Shown here: positions 1 through 50,469 of the stretch, in pieces
Layout: the number at the start of each line of letters is the position of its first letter
How positions within the stretch are numbered: position 1 is the first letter of the stretch
From: Hoplostethus atlanticus
Taxonomy: Eukaryota > Chordata > Actinopteri > Trachichthyiformes > Trachichthyidae
Assembly: GCA_034670405.1 (NCBI GenBank)
Contig: JAXDDX010000167.1
Coordinates: 191,001-255,000 of the forward strand
Direction of reading: 5' to 3'
DNA: 64,000 nucleotides
Notes under the pieces: model-generated
Told to the model about the DNA's origin: nothing
The model's input: only the letters and a program-made list of their open reading frames with translations
Databases searched by the model: none
Program-made: the position numbers and the translations under genes

Positions 1-116
1 TTGTATTTTAGCTAAATTAGCTTAAATAACAGTTACCTCTATTGCTGCTAGTGGTAGTCAGCAAGCAAGCTAATGTTAAGGTAACGTTAGCTGCTGCTGC
101 TTTGTGTCACTGCAGT

Positions 117-169
117 GTAAGTTACTGACATTTAGTCTTAATCTAAACTTTCTCTCCGTTTCTACATAG
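117..169 (+). other. mad1l1: Possible mini-intron or intron end in mad1l1 5' UTR
   Basis: GTAAGT at 117 and CTACATAG ending at 169 bracket 53 bp. The acceptor looks real, but 53 bp is below the usual size of a vertebrate intron, so the acceptor may pair with a donor upstream of the window. Confidence 0.3.
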
Positions 170-183
170 CAACACCGGCTACA

Positions 184-38348
<38,165 letters not shown>

Positions 38349-38710
38349 CTTCAGCTGACACCGCCTCAGACCCAAAGCTGTAAAATTCTTGATGCGATTG
38401 TTTTTGTTTTTAATTTTCTCTATTTCTCTTTCTGCCTTTGTGTCACTTGCTTTCTTTCTCTCAAGAACACAAAGTGATCAAGATACCCCAGTATGTGACA
38501 CACGACTAGTGCACTGCAGTGTTGTGGTGGATGAGAACACTTCTGTTGTTTTGCTTTAACAACAGAACAGTCCAAAAAGCTGCTTGGATCCCATCTTGTA
38601 TGCTGAATATTTCATCAGTATTTGTCACAGAATGATGCCACCATGAAATTGACACATGAAACATGTTTTTAACTGTGGAAGTTTGAAATAAACTAAGTTT
38701 AATACTCAGA
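38349..38710 (+). other. mad1l1: mad1l1 3' UTR (end estimated)
   Basis: Sequence after the TGA stop up to roughly 18 bases beyond the AATAAA at 38687. No ORF or repeat is seen. The end is inferred from the signal, not from a transcript. Confidence 0.7.
38687..38692 (+). terminator. mad1l1: Polyadenylation signal AATAAA, mad1l1
   Basis: A canonical AATAAA 339 bases after the stop codon. A second AATAAA at 38870-38875 could serve as an alternative distal site. Confidence 0.75.
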
Positions 38711-40078
38711 CTGGAGCAAAAGAGGCGGGCCTAACAGGCAGTTGTGTTTTCTGGCTCTCTTATTGGTGTGTTTTTAGCAGGTCTTTACCATGGCTGAGTG
38801 TAGGTTGACTCCTCTATTCTGCCCCTACATGCCCTCTCCAGGATTTTACACGTTTTGTGCTTACGACCGAATAAAAAATATATATACTGATACCAAGATC
38901 AGTGGGGTACACTGTTTTGGTTTTCTGTGGTATATCAAAAGGTAAAACTCATTTTGATCATCATCCAATTTATGAATTCATGATGATTATATGCCGGTAT
39001 TGAGGATACAGTCAAAGACCGTTTTTATAATGCAGCTCAGGTTTCTTTCTCATGTCTGGTATTTTTTCTTGTGTTAGAGGAAGCCAGGAGAGACGAAGTG
39101 TTGAGGGAAAAAACTTCTCTCACCACATCAAGTCAATATCCAGTATCCAATAAGGTCCATGTGTAGAGCAAAAAAGCAACTGGTATTTAGCAAAATGTGT
39201 ATTCTGGTTATTGCAAAGGGTGTGTACGCCTCACTAAGAGTAAGACAGACCGCATAAGACAAAGTTTCAAGCAGCAATAAAGAGAAATGTCTGAAATAAA
39301 CATGGTGAGGAAACAAGAGAAACAATAATCCAATAAGACAGTGAAACAATATAGAAAGAGAAGAGACAATAAAGCCACTTATCACAGCAACAATAGAAAA
39401 AAGACATTCTCTTATATGTGCCACATACCACTATGTACACTCCTTCAGTCTCAGTACAGTATGTCTTATGCTCCATGGCTCTGGACAGATCATTTTATTA
39501 GGATACATCAGCAGCACAATGCTTCATATATTGAATTGTAGCTGTGTTAGTTTCTTCCGTCACGTCACATAAAATCATTATGCTTCCAGTTTGTTATGAT
39601 TGGAAGTGTATACTGTATGTGTACACTGATCAATTTCCATGACATGGGGCTTAGTGAACCCAATCTAAGCCCATTGTACAATTTCAACAAAGCAAAGTGT
39701 TAGTGTGACAATTGTTGAAAAATTGACTTTTGGATTTGGAGAAGGTATTCACTTTGCAGCAGCGTTACGTAAGCCTCGCTGTGTATTAACTGTTGTAGTG
39801 AAAACCACTCAGACCCAGACCTGACCTGACCTAGCTGTGGCCAATGAGAAAGACCGAGTCCTAGAACTAGACTGTAATGAAAAAGCTGTAATGGCACAAA
39901 AAAAAGCTGTAATGGCACACATTTATTTATTTGGAATCTATACACAATGTAGCCTACCTGTAAAAAGTAAAATCATTATCAAACTATTACCGATGAAATC
40001 AAATTAGAGCTCTATGGCAATGCAGACCAGAGCTTTCTTTACAGACACTGAAATGAAAGTTTTAAAGAAAAGAACACC

Positions 40079-40430
40079 CTACAGTCAAATACGGTGGAGG
40101 TCGGAGGTTGAACATATTAAGGGCATCATGAAATCAGAAGATCACCAAGGCATTTTGTGGTGAAATGTGCTACCCAGGGTCAGAAAACTGGCTGTCAATG
40201 GAAGGTCATGGGTCCTCCAGCAGGACAATGACCCAAAACACATCCAAAAGCATCCAGGAATGGTTCAAGAGAAAACATGGACTGTTCTGGAGTGGCCAGC
40301 GATGAGTCCTGATCTCAATCCCATTGAGAACCTATGGTGAGACCTGAAAGGTGCAGCTATTCAAAGGAATCCTTCAAAACATTGAAGAACTGGAGCGGGT
40401 TGCAGTTGAAGAGTGGGAGATTTTTCCCAG
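40079..40430 (+). pseudogene. Tc1/mariner-type transposase fragment, decayed
   Basis: Frames joined by eye read the C-terminal part of a Tc1 transposase: VLQQDNDPKHTSKSIQEW, then LEWPAMSPDLNPIENLW, a stop, then DLKGAAIQRNP and EELERVAVEEWE. The catalytic region is broken by frameshifts and a TGA after NLW (near 40337). Neither terminal inverted repeat is present. It is inactive. Confidence 0.85.
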
Positions 40431-40919
40431 CTATATTTTTATCTGTTTTTCTTGTCTGACCATGTGCTGTTAAATAAAACAGATGAACGCGTGAAGACCG
40501 AAAGTTGACGCAATTTCCAATTATTTCAGAAGATATCTGCACAAACCGCAAGGGTGCCAGAAGAAATATGACTAGTATAGACTTTTACATCCTCCGTGTA
40601 TTCTACGCTCGTCTACTGTACATCCATCACACAGCCGTCCTGGTAGGGGAAACAGGTTTATATCTAAACGACAACCACACCATCAGTATTTATGGCACTC
40701 CACCAAGTGGGTGGGAAATGAATGTCACATTATTCTACTATTATTAAAGCAGTAAACCTGTAGAAAGTGCGAATGCGTCCATTCTATGCTCCCATAAAGC
40801 CGTGCCTTTTGAATTCCTGATCTTACCGTTTTTTTCTTCGACACTTGAATGCCGTCAAAGAAAAGCTGGTAAGATCGTCTCCTCTCAGCTTTCATCCCAT
40901 TCATACTTCTATATCTGCC

Positions 40920-40920
<1 letters not shown>

Positions 40921-40979
<59 letters not shown>
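40921..40979. repeat. (CT)n microsatellite
   Basis: Uninterrupted CT run. Confidence 0.97.
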
Positions 40980-40982
<3 letters not shown>

Positions 40983-41156
40983 CCGTTCTGCTCTGCACTA
41001 TTTTATTCATTCCTTTATCTTTATTTCATCATCCCATCATCCTTCAGTCCAGCACAATTAGTACACCGCCTGATATCTCGTTAACTATGAATGAGCTGGT
41101 TGAGCGAGGTTGAAGATGCCGAGGCTGAGCTTCATAGCTGCACAGCATACATGAGA

Positions 41157-41158
<2 letters not shown>

Positions 41159-41191
<33 letters not shown>
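41159..41191. repeat. (AC)n microsatellite
   Basis: Pure AC run. Confidence 0.95.
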
Positions 41192-41192
<1 letters not shown>

Positions 41193-41389
41193 CTTCATCG
41201 AGCAGTAAACAATCAAGGGATGCAGTAGAAAATATCTCGTGTCCAAGCTGGGCGTTGAAAAACAATTGCCGTGCGTGTTTCATTTATGAAATAAGTTCGG
41301 GACTGGCCTTTAAATAAGACCCGCTGAGAAAAGACATCCCCGCTACAGAGGGGTTTGTCTCAGCTGGAGACCACAGAGGCTTAAGACGC

Positions 41390-41421
<32 letters not shown>

Positions 41422-42170
41422 GAGACCACACAGGAGTGGACCTGTCACTTCTTTCTTTTATCTCTCTCTCCTCGTCTTCTTCTGCCTGTCTATACCTAAT
41501 CCCGCCATTCGCCAGATTCCGCTCGCACAAGAAAGCGCTCGTCCTCTGAAGTAGATCTTTCTCCCATCTCCCTTCCACCCACGTTCTCTCTCGCGCTCTC
41601 TCCCCTTCCAGTCATCCTGTCCTTCTCCCTAAGGTGCCAGCAGAGAGGGAGTGAGAGAGACAGAGCAGCTGTCATGCTTTTCGTTTCAGATCTGAGCCTC
41701 TTCTCAGGTTCCCCTCGGAGTAGAAACGACATGATACTGTTCCTCGCTGGAGGTGTGTGTGTGTGTGTGTGTGTGTGAATCTGTTAAGAGGTGTAGATAA
41801 TGTGTGGTAAACTCTCTAACTCTCCTCTTCTATTTGCTTCTGCACACTCTCCACCCTCGAGATGTGGAGAGCGTGTGGCGTTTGTGATGAAATGATCAAT
41901 TAAAAGTATTGATTGTCTGGGAGAGAAGGAGTCCCACCCGGTGTCTCCGCCGTGATCCATAACGATTAGGTTGATGACATGGCAGACACACACACACACG
42001 CACACACACACACGCGGCGCTTCACACACTCATTTTCTTTCATTGTATGTGTGTGATGGTTCAGTACTTTGTGACTTTGAGGCAGCGGTATGTGGGTCAA
42101 GGCCGCTGTTATCAGTGGAATTGAGGGTGATGGGTGACTCTGCCCTTCAGCTACCTCTGGAATAACATAT

Positions 42171-42174
<4 letters not shown>

Positions 42175-42210
<36 letters not shown>
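42175..42210. repeat. (AC)n microsatellite
   Basis: Pure AC run. Confidence 0.95.
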
Positions 42211-42212
<2 letters not shown>

Positions 42213-42869
42213 GGGATAGGAGTGTGTGTGAGCAAGGACTGGATTATTTAATAAATAGTATTGGCAAATTCCACAGCAGCATAAAGTCTGCTGTGGTTGC
42301 GCGAAGACGGATGTCAGGGCCAGTCCAGCACCGACTTGGACTTGAGACTGATCAGCTGTTAAAGGCTTTTTAAGTTATTAGAAAAATGCTGCCTCCTTTT
42401 AAAGTCTGAGTGTATTTCCTTTGTCGTTTTCACTAGCTACCTCGTGATCGCCCTAGCCAAGCCGCAATAACTCATTTAGAAGTGATGTCACACTTTTTGA
42501 GAGAGCTGTAACAGGGGAAGGCATCACACCGACGATGGACCTCGACAGAGCAGCTGCATGAAGTGACGGCTCGTCATCCATCACGCCACCGAGGGATTTC
42601 AACGCTTACAAATCATACAAATTGCATGTTTGAAAAGCTCCTTTGGAGGAAAAGGGTCTGCATACCTCAGACCTTGGACTTTTCACCAGTTGCCTGCCGT
42701 CGTCATGCCCGTGTACTCGTCCGGCCGCTCTGCGGGGAAACAGGCAGGCGAGGCTGCAGGCAGGCAGACTCCAATATGGCTGCCAGAGCAGGAGAGTGGC
42801 AGTTGGGCTAATTAGAGCAGTTTTAATTTGCACTGCCTTGATCTCTTGTCTTACCCCCCTTCAATCCGG

Positions 42870-42905
<36 letters not shown>

Positions 42906-44447
42906 GTAGTCCAGTGTCACCTTGTGTGGTACTAGAGAGAGGTGAGACGGTTGCATGGCCGCAGAATATGTGTCATTCAGCCCTCCACAAAGTTTCTCTG
43001 TCCTCTACCTCTTCTCCCCTAATTCCAATATCTCTCTCTGGATCTATTCCCATTCCCATTTCTTGTTTCTCTGTCTTGCCCGCCCCCCCCCCCCCCCCCC
43101 CCCCCCCACCTCTTCCTCCACACTCCATCTGTCTGCTAACGAAAGCAGCAGCAGCAGTTCCATCAATCCCCCGTACTCCAGTAGTTACTCAGCGTCCTTT
43201 TTTATAACAAAAAAACTAAATGCAATTACATGGATGTTTATTTCTTTTCCCCCCCCCAAAAAAAGGATAGAAACAGGAAACGTTATTGCCCCACATTGTG
43301 ATTTCATCCCTCTGGCCCGGTGAGATATTGAAACAGCAGCAGGTTATACACACTCGATAAAGAGAAGATAACCAGTTGTAGCCTGTTGACCTAATAACTC
43401 ATAAGTCGTGTTGTTCCCTCTCAGCCTGCCTCGACCTTTCCACAGTGTTCTCTCTATGCTGCACTGTACATTATTAATGCTGCTTGTGTGTGTGTGTGTG
43501 TTGCAGTGTGAGGCGTGATGATAATAAGTATTAACACAGTGGTGAGGATGTTTCCTAACGCTACCTCGATCGTCATGCTCCATCAAGCCTCCTCCTCCTT
43601 CTGCAGGCTGGCCCCGGGATCTCTGGGAAAGGAAGCGAGTCTAATTCCCATTTTTTAAAAAGAAGGTTATTTCACAAAGGAGACCCACCGGGGCTCGGAG
43701 AGGAACCCAAACTCCTCTCCTGTCTCCTTGTCCTCTTTTATCTGCCTTCATCCTCCATTCTTAATTCTGTTTCCTGCTCATTCCTTTTCCTTTTTTTATT
43801 TATTTTTGTCTGTTTCTGTCCTCTCCTCTCCCGCTCTCCTTCCCTGCCGTCGGCGTCAGTGTAAATGCCATGTGGGGAATTGGAGTTGGGGGGCGGGGCC
43901 GACTGTTTTGCGCCCGCGGAGGTTTTCTTTTTTTCTACTTGGCCAGGCATCAGCGATGGAGTGACCGGGAGACAGACGGGTATTTTTTTTGGTCATTGCG
44001 GCTCCCGACAACTTGCTTGTATCCCAAACTCCAGTGTCAGGGGCCAAGCTGGAGGCCCCCCCCCCCCCCGCTTTGATGGGTCCGCGTCTAGAAAGGGCAC
44101 CAGTCAACCACGGAGCTGCAGAACCTGACTGCATGTAGGCTCTCCAACCACCGTGAGCAGCCGCAATACCATTAGTTGTTTGGTTGCCCTTTACAACTGC
44201 TCCAGTGGGTATAGGACTGAAATCTGTCGTTCTGCCTGCCAGGAGCGCTCTCTGTAATAAGCCGTCCTGCCTTCTGACGCACGCCGAGGCTGCTGCTGTG
44301 CACGTCTGTAAATATCACATTTAAAAAGTTTGACAAAAAGCGTCCGAAAGTTTTAATTTGAAACATTTAAATGTCTCCTGTTCCTCCTCCCCCCTGTATC
44401 TGTTATTGTTCATGACACACACACACACTTGAACACACAGTGGACGC

Positions 44448-44449
<2 letters not shown>

Positions 44450-44490
<41 letters not shown>
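44450..44490. repeat. (GT)n microsatellite
   Basis: Pure GT run. Confidence 0.95.
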
Positions 44491-44492
<2 letters not shown>

Positions 44493-44871
44493 CTTGGGAG
44501 AGGGAGAGCGAGGGAGATCTGAGGTGGCAGATAGGGGAGGAAAGTGAGGATGGGGAGACGGATGATGTAACCACGGAGACACACTGAGCTCACCTGCCCT
44601 GGGATACAATCACACAGGACTGATAATGAAAGACCCTGGTAGGACATATATGTTTCACACAGCCTCGACTGAAGGGCCCCCGCCCCCCCCCCAACCCCCC
44701 CGGGGGCCCCTGAGCCAGTTGTTATAGAGCAGTTAAAGATAAGGAGTAATGAACCTTGCTAGTGTATTGAAGTTACATTTCAAGTCAATTCAGGAAGGAT
44801 TTGGGCAGCGCGCTTCCTGTTCTGAATCCAAAGGGTGTTTTCACTGGGAAAGATAAGCCATTAGTCCTGGA

Positions 44872-44873
<2 letters not shown>

Positions 44874-44927
<54 letters not shown>

Positions 44928-44930
44928 TGT
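44874..44930. repeat. (GT)n microsatellite
   Basis: Nearly pure GT run, 54 bases before the hAT-like element. Confidence 0.95.
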
Positions 44931-44983
44931 CTGTACTGTAAAACTGACTATTATTGGGCTGAGCATACTTTGATACACTCGAT

Positions 44984-45527
44984 CAGGGCCGGCCCTAGAC
45001 TTTTGGGGGCCCTAAGCAGGATTTGGTTTGGGGGCCCCCCCCTCATTGTAACGCGTTGCCACTTCACTGAACCAACTTGTGTATTGTAAATATTAGTTTA
45101 AGCACACATCATGTACAAATAAACATGTAAAGACTAAAACAGGGACCTGTTAGCAGCAACACTATCTTTATATAGACTACAGTAAATACAGTATTTGTCT
45201 ATTACCCCCTAAGTGCTGGCAGAAGAATAGCTTGTGAAGATATTTATCCTGCAAAATGTGATTTTTCTTTACCAGAGAATCTGCTTGTTTCCTAGGGGAC
45301 AGTAAATTACTCAGCCTACCTAAACTGTCCATTTCGCCCGTCTCTGAGCTTATTGTTTTGTCACTATTTGTGGGCAAAAATGGCACGAAATGTTGTCAGT
45401 TTTTGTTTAAGAAGTTTTATTTCATTATTGTCTTGTGTTCAGTAAAAAAATATTTTCTAGGGGGCCCCCAGAGACCAGGGGGCCTTAAGCAACTGCTTAT
45501 ATCGCTTAATGGGTAGGGCCAGCTCTG
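44984..45527. mobile_element. hAT-like non-autonomous element, 544 bp
   Basis: Left end CAGGGCCGGCCCTA; reverse complement of the right end CAGAGCTGGCCCTA (3 mismatches in 14). Subterminal GGGGGCCCC-type blocks occur at both ends. Flanks CACTCGAT and CACTGTGA share CACT, an eroded 8-bp duplication at best. No transposase ORF. Confidence 0.55.
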
Positions 45528-46780
45528 CACTGTGATGTGACTCAAACATTGAAGTTCTGGGAGACATCCAGTGGTTGGATATTTTATTTGAGGGTTTTCG
45601 GTCCACCTACTGTACAATGTTCCTTTTTGCTCTGCTGTTGATGTTCCTTACCTTCTGTATGAGGAGAAAGGCTTTGCAGAAAAAGAGTAAGTGTAAGCTC
45701 TCCCTAGTAAATAAAGTTGTTGGAGCCTGAGATTGAGATGCTGGCAGTTCAGGGCCCAACCAAGCACCAAGCACTCACCGCGTCACAGGTCTTTACATTC
45801 ATAGGTTGGATCTAGATTCACTGTCTCTTGAGAAGCATCTACTTTTTCTAAATCTCTCCACGTTGTTGCACCGTTTTCATTGGCGTACGAAACACCAGAT
45901 AAATATTCAGGGCTTGCAGTGACGTCAGTGTGTTGCTGACGTCGCCGTGCTGACTCCCAAAACAGCGCTGCGTTATAACCGCAGAATACACAACAAGCCA
46001 ACGCCTCACCTCGCCTCGAAGAAAAAGGAAAGACATGTTTAAAAAAGAGTGACGTCCTTGGAGGATGTGACTCTGCCACCAACATTGCTGACACCGGTGA
46101 AGTCTGCAGATAGAAGTCCCAGATCTGTCGCGTTATGATGTATACATAACCCGCTAGATCTGATGTACAACCCGTCTCTGTATTCTGGTACCAGCGCAGT
46201 GTTTCTGGTGGCTGAAGTATCCAAAAGTACTTCATCAAGTTGCCCCCTGGTCGCCCCCTCCACCCCGACACCATCATTACAACATGTGACATTGTGAACT
46301 GTGTTCGGTAGGGGCGTTTGTTTTGGGAGTCAATATGGCGGTGTCAACAGAGCAGTGCAGCAATAGTGAGACTAACCACTCTGCAGCGGTGCTTAAAACT
46401 CAGCGTTGTAAGATATTAGTTCATTTCCCTCCATGAAGGGCCTCTCATCCACACTGCCTCTGAACCGGAGGCCAGTCAATGTTGCATTAAATCTTTTTTA
46501 TTTTATTTTGGTTTGTCAGTCTCCTGCTCGTGCTCAAGTTTCCATGTCTACTATTCACTCTCATTTTGTTTGGACTGAGTCTACAAACTTAAAAAAGGAC
46601 ATAGTCTGGGTAATTACCAGAATTCATATTTTACAGGGATTATTTATATATATATTATTTATATTTAACAGGCTTTAAAATGTCCTTCAAACCACTGTTC
46701 ACAAATATCAGTCGGTCATGGATTAAACAATTATTTTTGTTCCCTTTTTTTAAATTTATTTTGTTTTCATAAACTAAAGT

Positions 46781-46875
46781 TCATTCTCTTTACCCACTTA
46801 TTCCTGTTCAGGGTCACGGGGGGCTTGAGCCTATCCCAGCATGCATTGGGTGGAAACATCCTGGACAGGTGGCTG
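46781..46875 (-). repeat. tRNA-derived dispersed repeat, 3' fragment, inverted
   Basis: TCATTCTCTTTACCCACTTA, then AGCCTATCCCAGCATGCATT: the reverse complement of the 3' end of the 36617-36963 element. Confidence 0.65.
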
Positions 46876-47072
46876 TGTTTGACAACTCAACAACTCAGTT
46901 GCTGCCACATAGCGGATCAGGTACCTGGACACTGTGTTTTAACAGTGTGTGTCTGAGTGTCCATGTGATGCTCCATTAACCAGCGTAACCAGCCATCTCT
47001 GAATCTGAAATGAAAGTCCTGAGGTGGTCGGTGTGGTTTCTCCAGGAAAGGAGACAGTGAAAGAAAAGCTAT

Positions 47073-47078
47073 TTTATT
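47073..47078 (-). terminator. elfn1: Candidate elfn1 polyadenylation signal
   Basis: TTTATT on + is AATAAA on -, followed on - by a U-rich stretch. A second candidate, with a poorer downstream element, is at 47284-47289. No nearer canonical signal was seen below 50470, implying a 3' UTR of about 3.2-3.4 kb if either is used. Confidence 0.3.
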
Positions 47079-47148
47079 GTGCTCATTTTAATTTCTGACA
47101 AGAAGAAAACAGAAATAAAAACCTCTGAGAGATCATATGGCAAAGCCT

Positions 47149-47186
<38 letters not shown>

Positions 47187-50100
47187 GAGTCATTCACTAG
47201 AAGAATATAACACAAGCTTCCACTGAGTATTTGCTCGCAGCATGCTCCCTTGTTGTTTCTGTCTGTTGTCACTAGGACCTCTATTTATTTCCACTTTCTA
47301 GGCATTGCCGCTTCTAAAACATGGTCTCCCATCATCATGCTTGAGAGAGTAGCAGTGCTGACCGGTCCCCTTGACCATCCTATTGTGTGATTCTACACTA
47401 GCACTGCTACTCTCAGACACATGATAAACACAGGCAATTGTCCATAAACAGAACGGAAAAAAAACAACAAAAACAAAACAGTAGTTTAATACATCGCTAC
47501 ATTGATATTACTGTTATTCAAAGAATGCTCAAGTGAGACTTAAGAATCAAGCAATTAGAAAATTGCAGACAGTAAAGTATACGTAAAGAAACCAGGACAT
47601 TTTGATTTCAAAGCAACGCTCAAGTTAAAAAGATTAAAGAAAATCGAATGTTTTTAAGGCTGTTGTTTAGTTAAAGCCTCAATCTGGGACGTGAAATCCA
47701 GAACCACGGCTCACCGGCTCACCGGCTCCCTTCTGAACACAGAGGTTGGGTTTCCTCGGGTGTAGTAGCCACTGCAGTGTGAAGGGGAAAAACGAGCCTC
47801 GTTGCCACACACATGAATGTGCTTGTGCAAGCGCTTACAACCCGCTGTGGTGATTTCACTGACCCAGGATCAGGGCTTTAACTGGGCTTAATGACTTGAG
47901 CATTCTGAACTCACTAGCAGAGAAAAAATGTTTTATACAGTGTTTCAGTTCACCAATAAACTCCTCGTAGTTCGCCAGCTCTGTCGCCTCTATCGTGTGG
48001 TTTTCATTAGCAGAAAGGTTGGAGTCAATTCTGTTTCAATTCACAAAGCAAAGTGGATGCAAGTCAGTCAATATAAGCACTTATAATTATAAATTGTTGT
48101 TCCATAGAGTGAATACTAGAAGCTCTTTGATTCAAAATCGATTGAATTGAAATGGCCTTGACCCCATCCCTGTTTCTGCACTAAAGTGAGTCAAATCTGT
48201 ACAAAAGGAACAGCAGTATTTTTGTATCACCTCAAGTCTCCCCTCTCGTAGGCCTCTTACGACATACTGTCAATATTGATCAACATGTAGTCCCAGTTCA
48301 CCACAGCGATACTGATCATGCTATCTCTCTCTCTCTCTCTCGCTCTCTCTCTGTGTGTGTCACTTCTCATATCAGGAACTTCTTCAGGTGAAAACCCAAA
48401 ACTTAATTCTTTTGCTATCACTGGAATAACACAATACACGTTTTGGTTTTTGGTTCAATTAGTGACACAAACAGAGAATCTTGCCCTGAGACGGCGAGAA
48501 TTTGGTCAGATTTTGTATCGAGAGAGCCAATAGTTCCTTTGTTTGTCTGATGTGTGAAACAGAAGTGGCCACCTGCTGAGAGAAACCAGTACCGAGTCGT
48601 CCGCCGGACAGATCAAGACACTGTGTTGAAAACAGTTTGTACATCAGACACAGAAAATCCAGCTAATAAACAGTATTATTACGCAAAGAATACATTCATC
48701 TGTGTGTGTGAGAGTGTGTGTACGTGTTTGTGCACGTGTGTGTGTAGAGTAGTAACTGTAGAGAGGATGGTGTTCAAATACTCGGGGCCGGGTCAGGGGC
48801 TACAAGGGTGAATCTGCTACCACAGTACTTTGGTCTTAGAAATGATTGGAGGATAGGAGGGGAGCAGTGAGCCAATGACGGTGGATCGTTTTGTGCAAAT
48901 CGTTGTTTGTTTGGCAAACTGATGTGTACTGATGCAAGGAGAAGAGGTCTGTAAATACTAGTATTTAAAATAGTTTCAAATACTTTGTGATTTGTCAAGT
49001 TTGCCTGGCACAATGGCACCACAGTGGAACCAGTGAAATCCAAAAAAGTAAAAACCCGGGAGATGGCAGGAGGAAAAGAAGGAATCATGGATAAAACACA
49101 GTGAAGCTACAGTGTATCGGGAAGGAAGCTGAGAGTTTTAGGTCTTTCCTAAGAGTCGTTTTTTGATTTTGAACAGTGCAGATATGTTTTCCCCCTGTGG
49201 GAATTGAAGACATTCATTGAAGATTAGAATTTTTTTTTTTTAGTTCGATTTCAAAATCAAAAACGTACCGTTGTGAGCAGGTAGGTGACTAACTTGGGAG
49301 ATTCTGGTTTCTGAAAAGTCTGAAAGATGTCGTACAAACAAAACAGTCACCTCTGTTGCAAATATAGAACTTCTGTCTCTCTCTTCTGTACAGCGTTCCC
49401 CTCTTCAGGAGGATGAGGAGAACGTAGCCGTGGGGTTTTTTACCGAGAGAAAACGCGATGTTTCTCCTGGCTCAGTGCGGAGAGCATCCCTCTGGGTAGA
49501 AAAAGAGAACGGAGGTGTCCTGTCCGTCGTACGTCTCCTCAGAGGAGAGGCTCAAGACAGTCAAAACACAGTCACACCACAGAGCCATGCCATATCCAAA
49601 TAATAGAATAGAACGATGAGGATCATAGTAATAAGAAGACGACAGTAATGATAATAATAATAATAATAATAATAATAATTATAATAGTAATAACATATCA
49701 TTCTAGGGTTTTTAAATTCTGTATATAAAAAGAGTGGAGAGGAGAAGTTGGTACACAGAAGGGCTCTACTACCCCCTCGGTTGGTTTGGCACATGATGCT
49801 CTCAGGTGAGAGCGACCGACTCATTCTCAGCACAGTTTAGCACGACTGTCGCCCCGGCAACCCATCCAGCATCACTCCTCCCGACGTCTGCCGTCTGCCG
49901 AAAACATCCGGTCTCTCGCGGCGATATTGCAGAGTGTCATGCGCGCCGAATTCCCCTCCTCGGCGCGTCGCTCATCGTCTCCATCGGTAAATTCTCTTTT
50001 TGGTGAGGTCGATGTGCCGCGGTCGGTCGTGGTGAACGGTCGGTCGGTCTGGAGGCAGATCAGCAGGGTAGCGGGGCGGAGGGTCTTCAGGATGGGTCGC

Positions 50101-50469
50101 CACGGCAACGTTTATGGTTTCTGTTCTTAAGTTGTTGTTGTTGTTGTTTTTTTCTTCATTCAAAACTTAGTACAAATAGCTACATAAGTCTGAGCTATGA
50201 TTTTCATTACATTACAAAAAGTAGTTCAGTCTTCATAAGTTATCTGATTTCTGTTCAATATAATTAATATCCTATTAGTTTGGTCCATGTTCTCAGAAGC
50301 AAAGGCTTAGTTTGTGTACAGTGTGTGCAATATGTGTGTGTTTGTACGTGTGTGTGTGTGTGTGTGTGTGTATTTACAGATCTTTTTCATATAGCTCTGT
50401 GTATCTGTCGGTGTGGTGTGTATGTTTGTTTTTCCATTTCCCAACTCAGATCCAGCTCCAGGTCTGGGA
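47079..50469 (-). other. elfn1: Probable elfn1 3' UTR / unique sequence
   Basis: There is no convincing coding ORF on either strand and few repeats: an (AAT)n at 49651-49679 and a short (CT)n at 48322-48349. The assignment depends on the distal polyadenylation signal and is inference. Confidence 0.35.
49651..49679. repeat. (AAT)n trinucleotide repeat
   Basis: About nine ATA units followed by TTATAATAGTAATAA. Confidence 0.95.

Larger units (their letters stand above)
38711..47072. other. Intergenic region between the convergent genes
   Basis: No supported gene. It contains a Tc1-like relic, CT, AC and GT tracts, poly(C) runs (43083-43107, 44056-44070), a hAT-like element (44984-45527), a pair of inverted arms (45931-46350) and a second, inverted copy of the tRNA-derived repeat (46781-46875). 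Confidence 0.7.

Noticed and set aside
117..169. A confirmed 53-bp 5' UTR intron
   Set aside because: Shorter than vertebrate introns normally are; kept only as a low-confidence feature.
40640..40660. CCGTCCTGGTAGGGG shared with the repeat at 20551
   Set aside because: Only about 15 bases match and the similarity stops on both sides.
45783..46292. A 169-residue minus-strand ORF in the intergenic region
   Set aside because: No recognisable domain, and it overlaps the region with inverted arms, which suggests repeat-derived DNA. The length alone is possible by chance.
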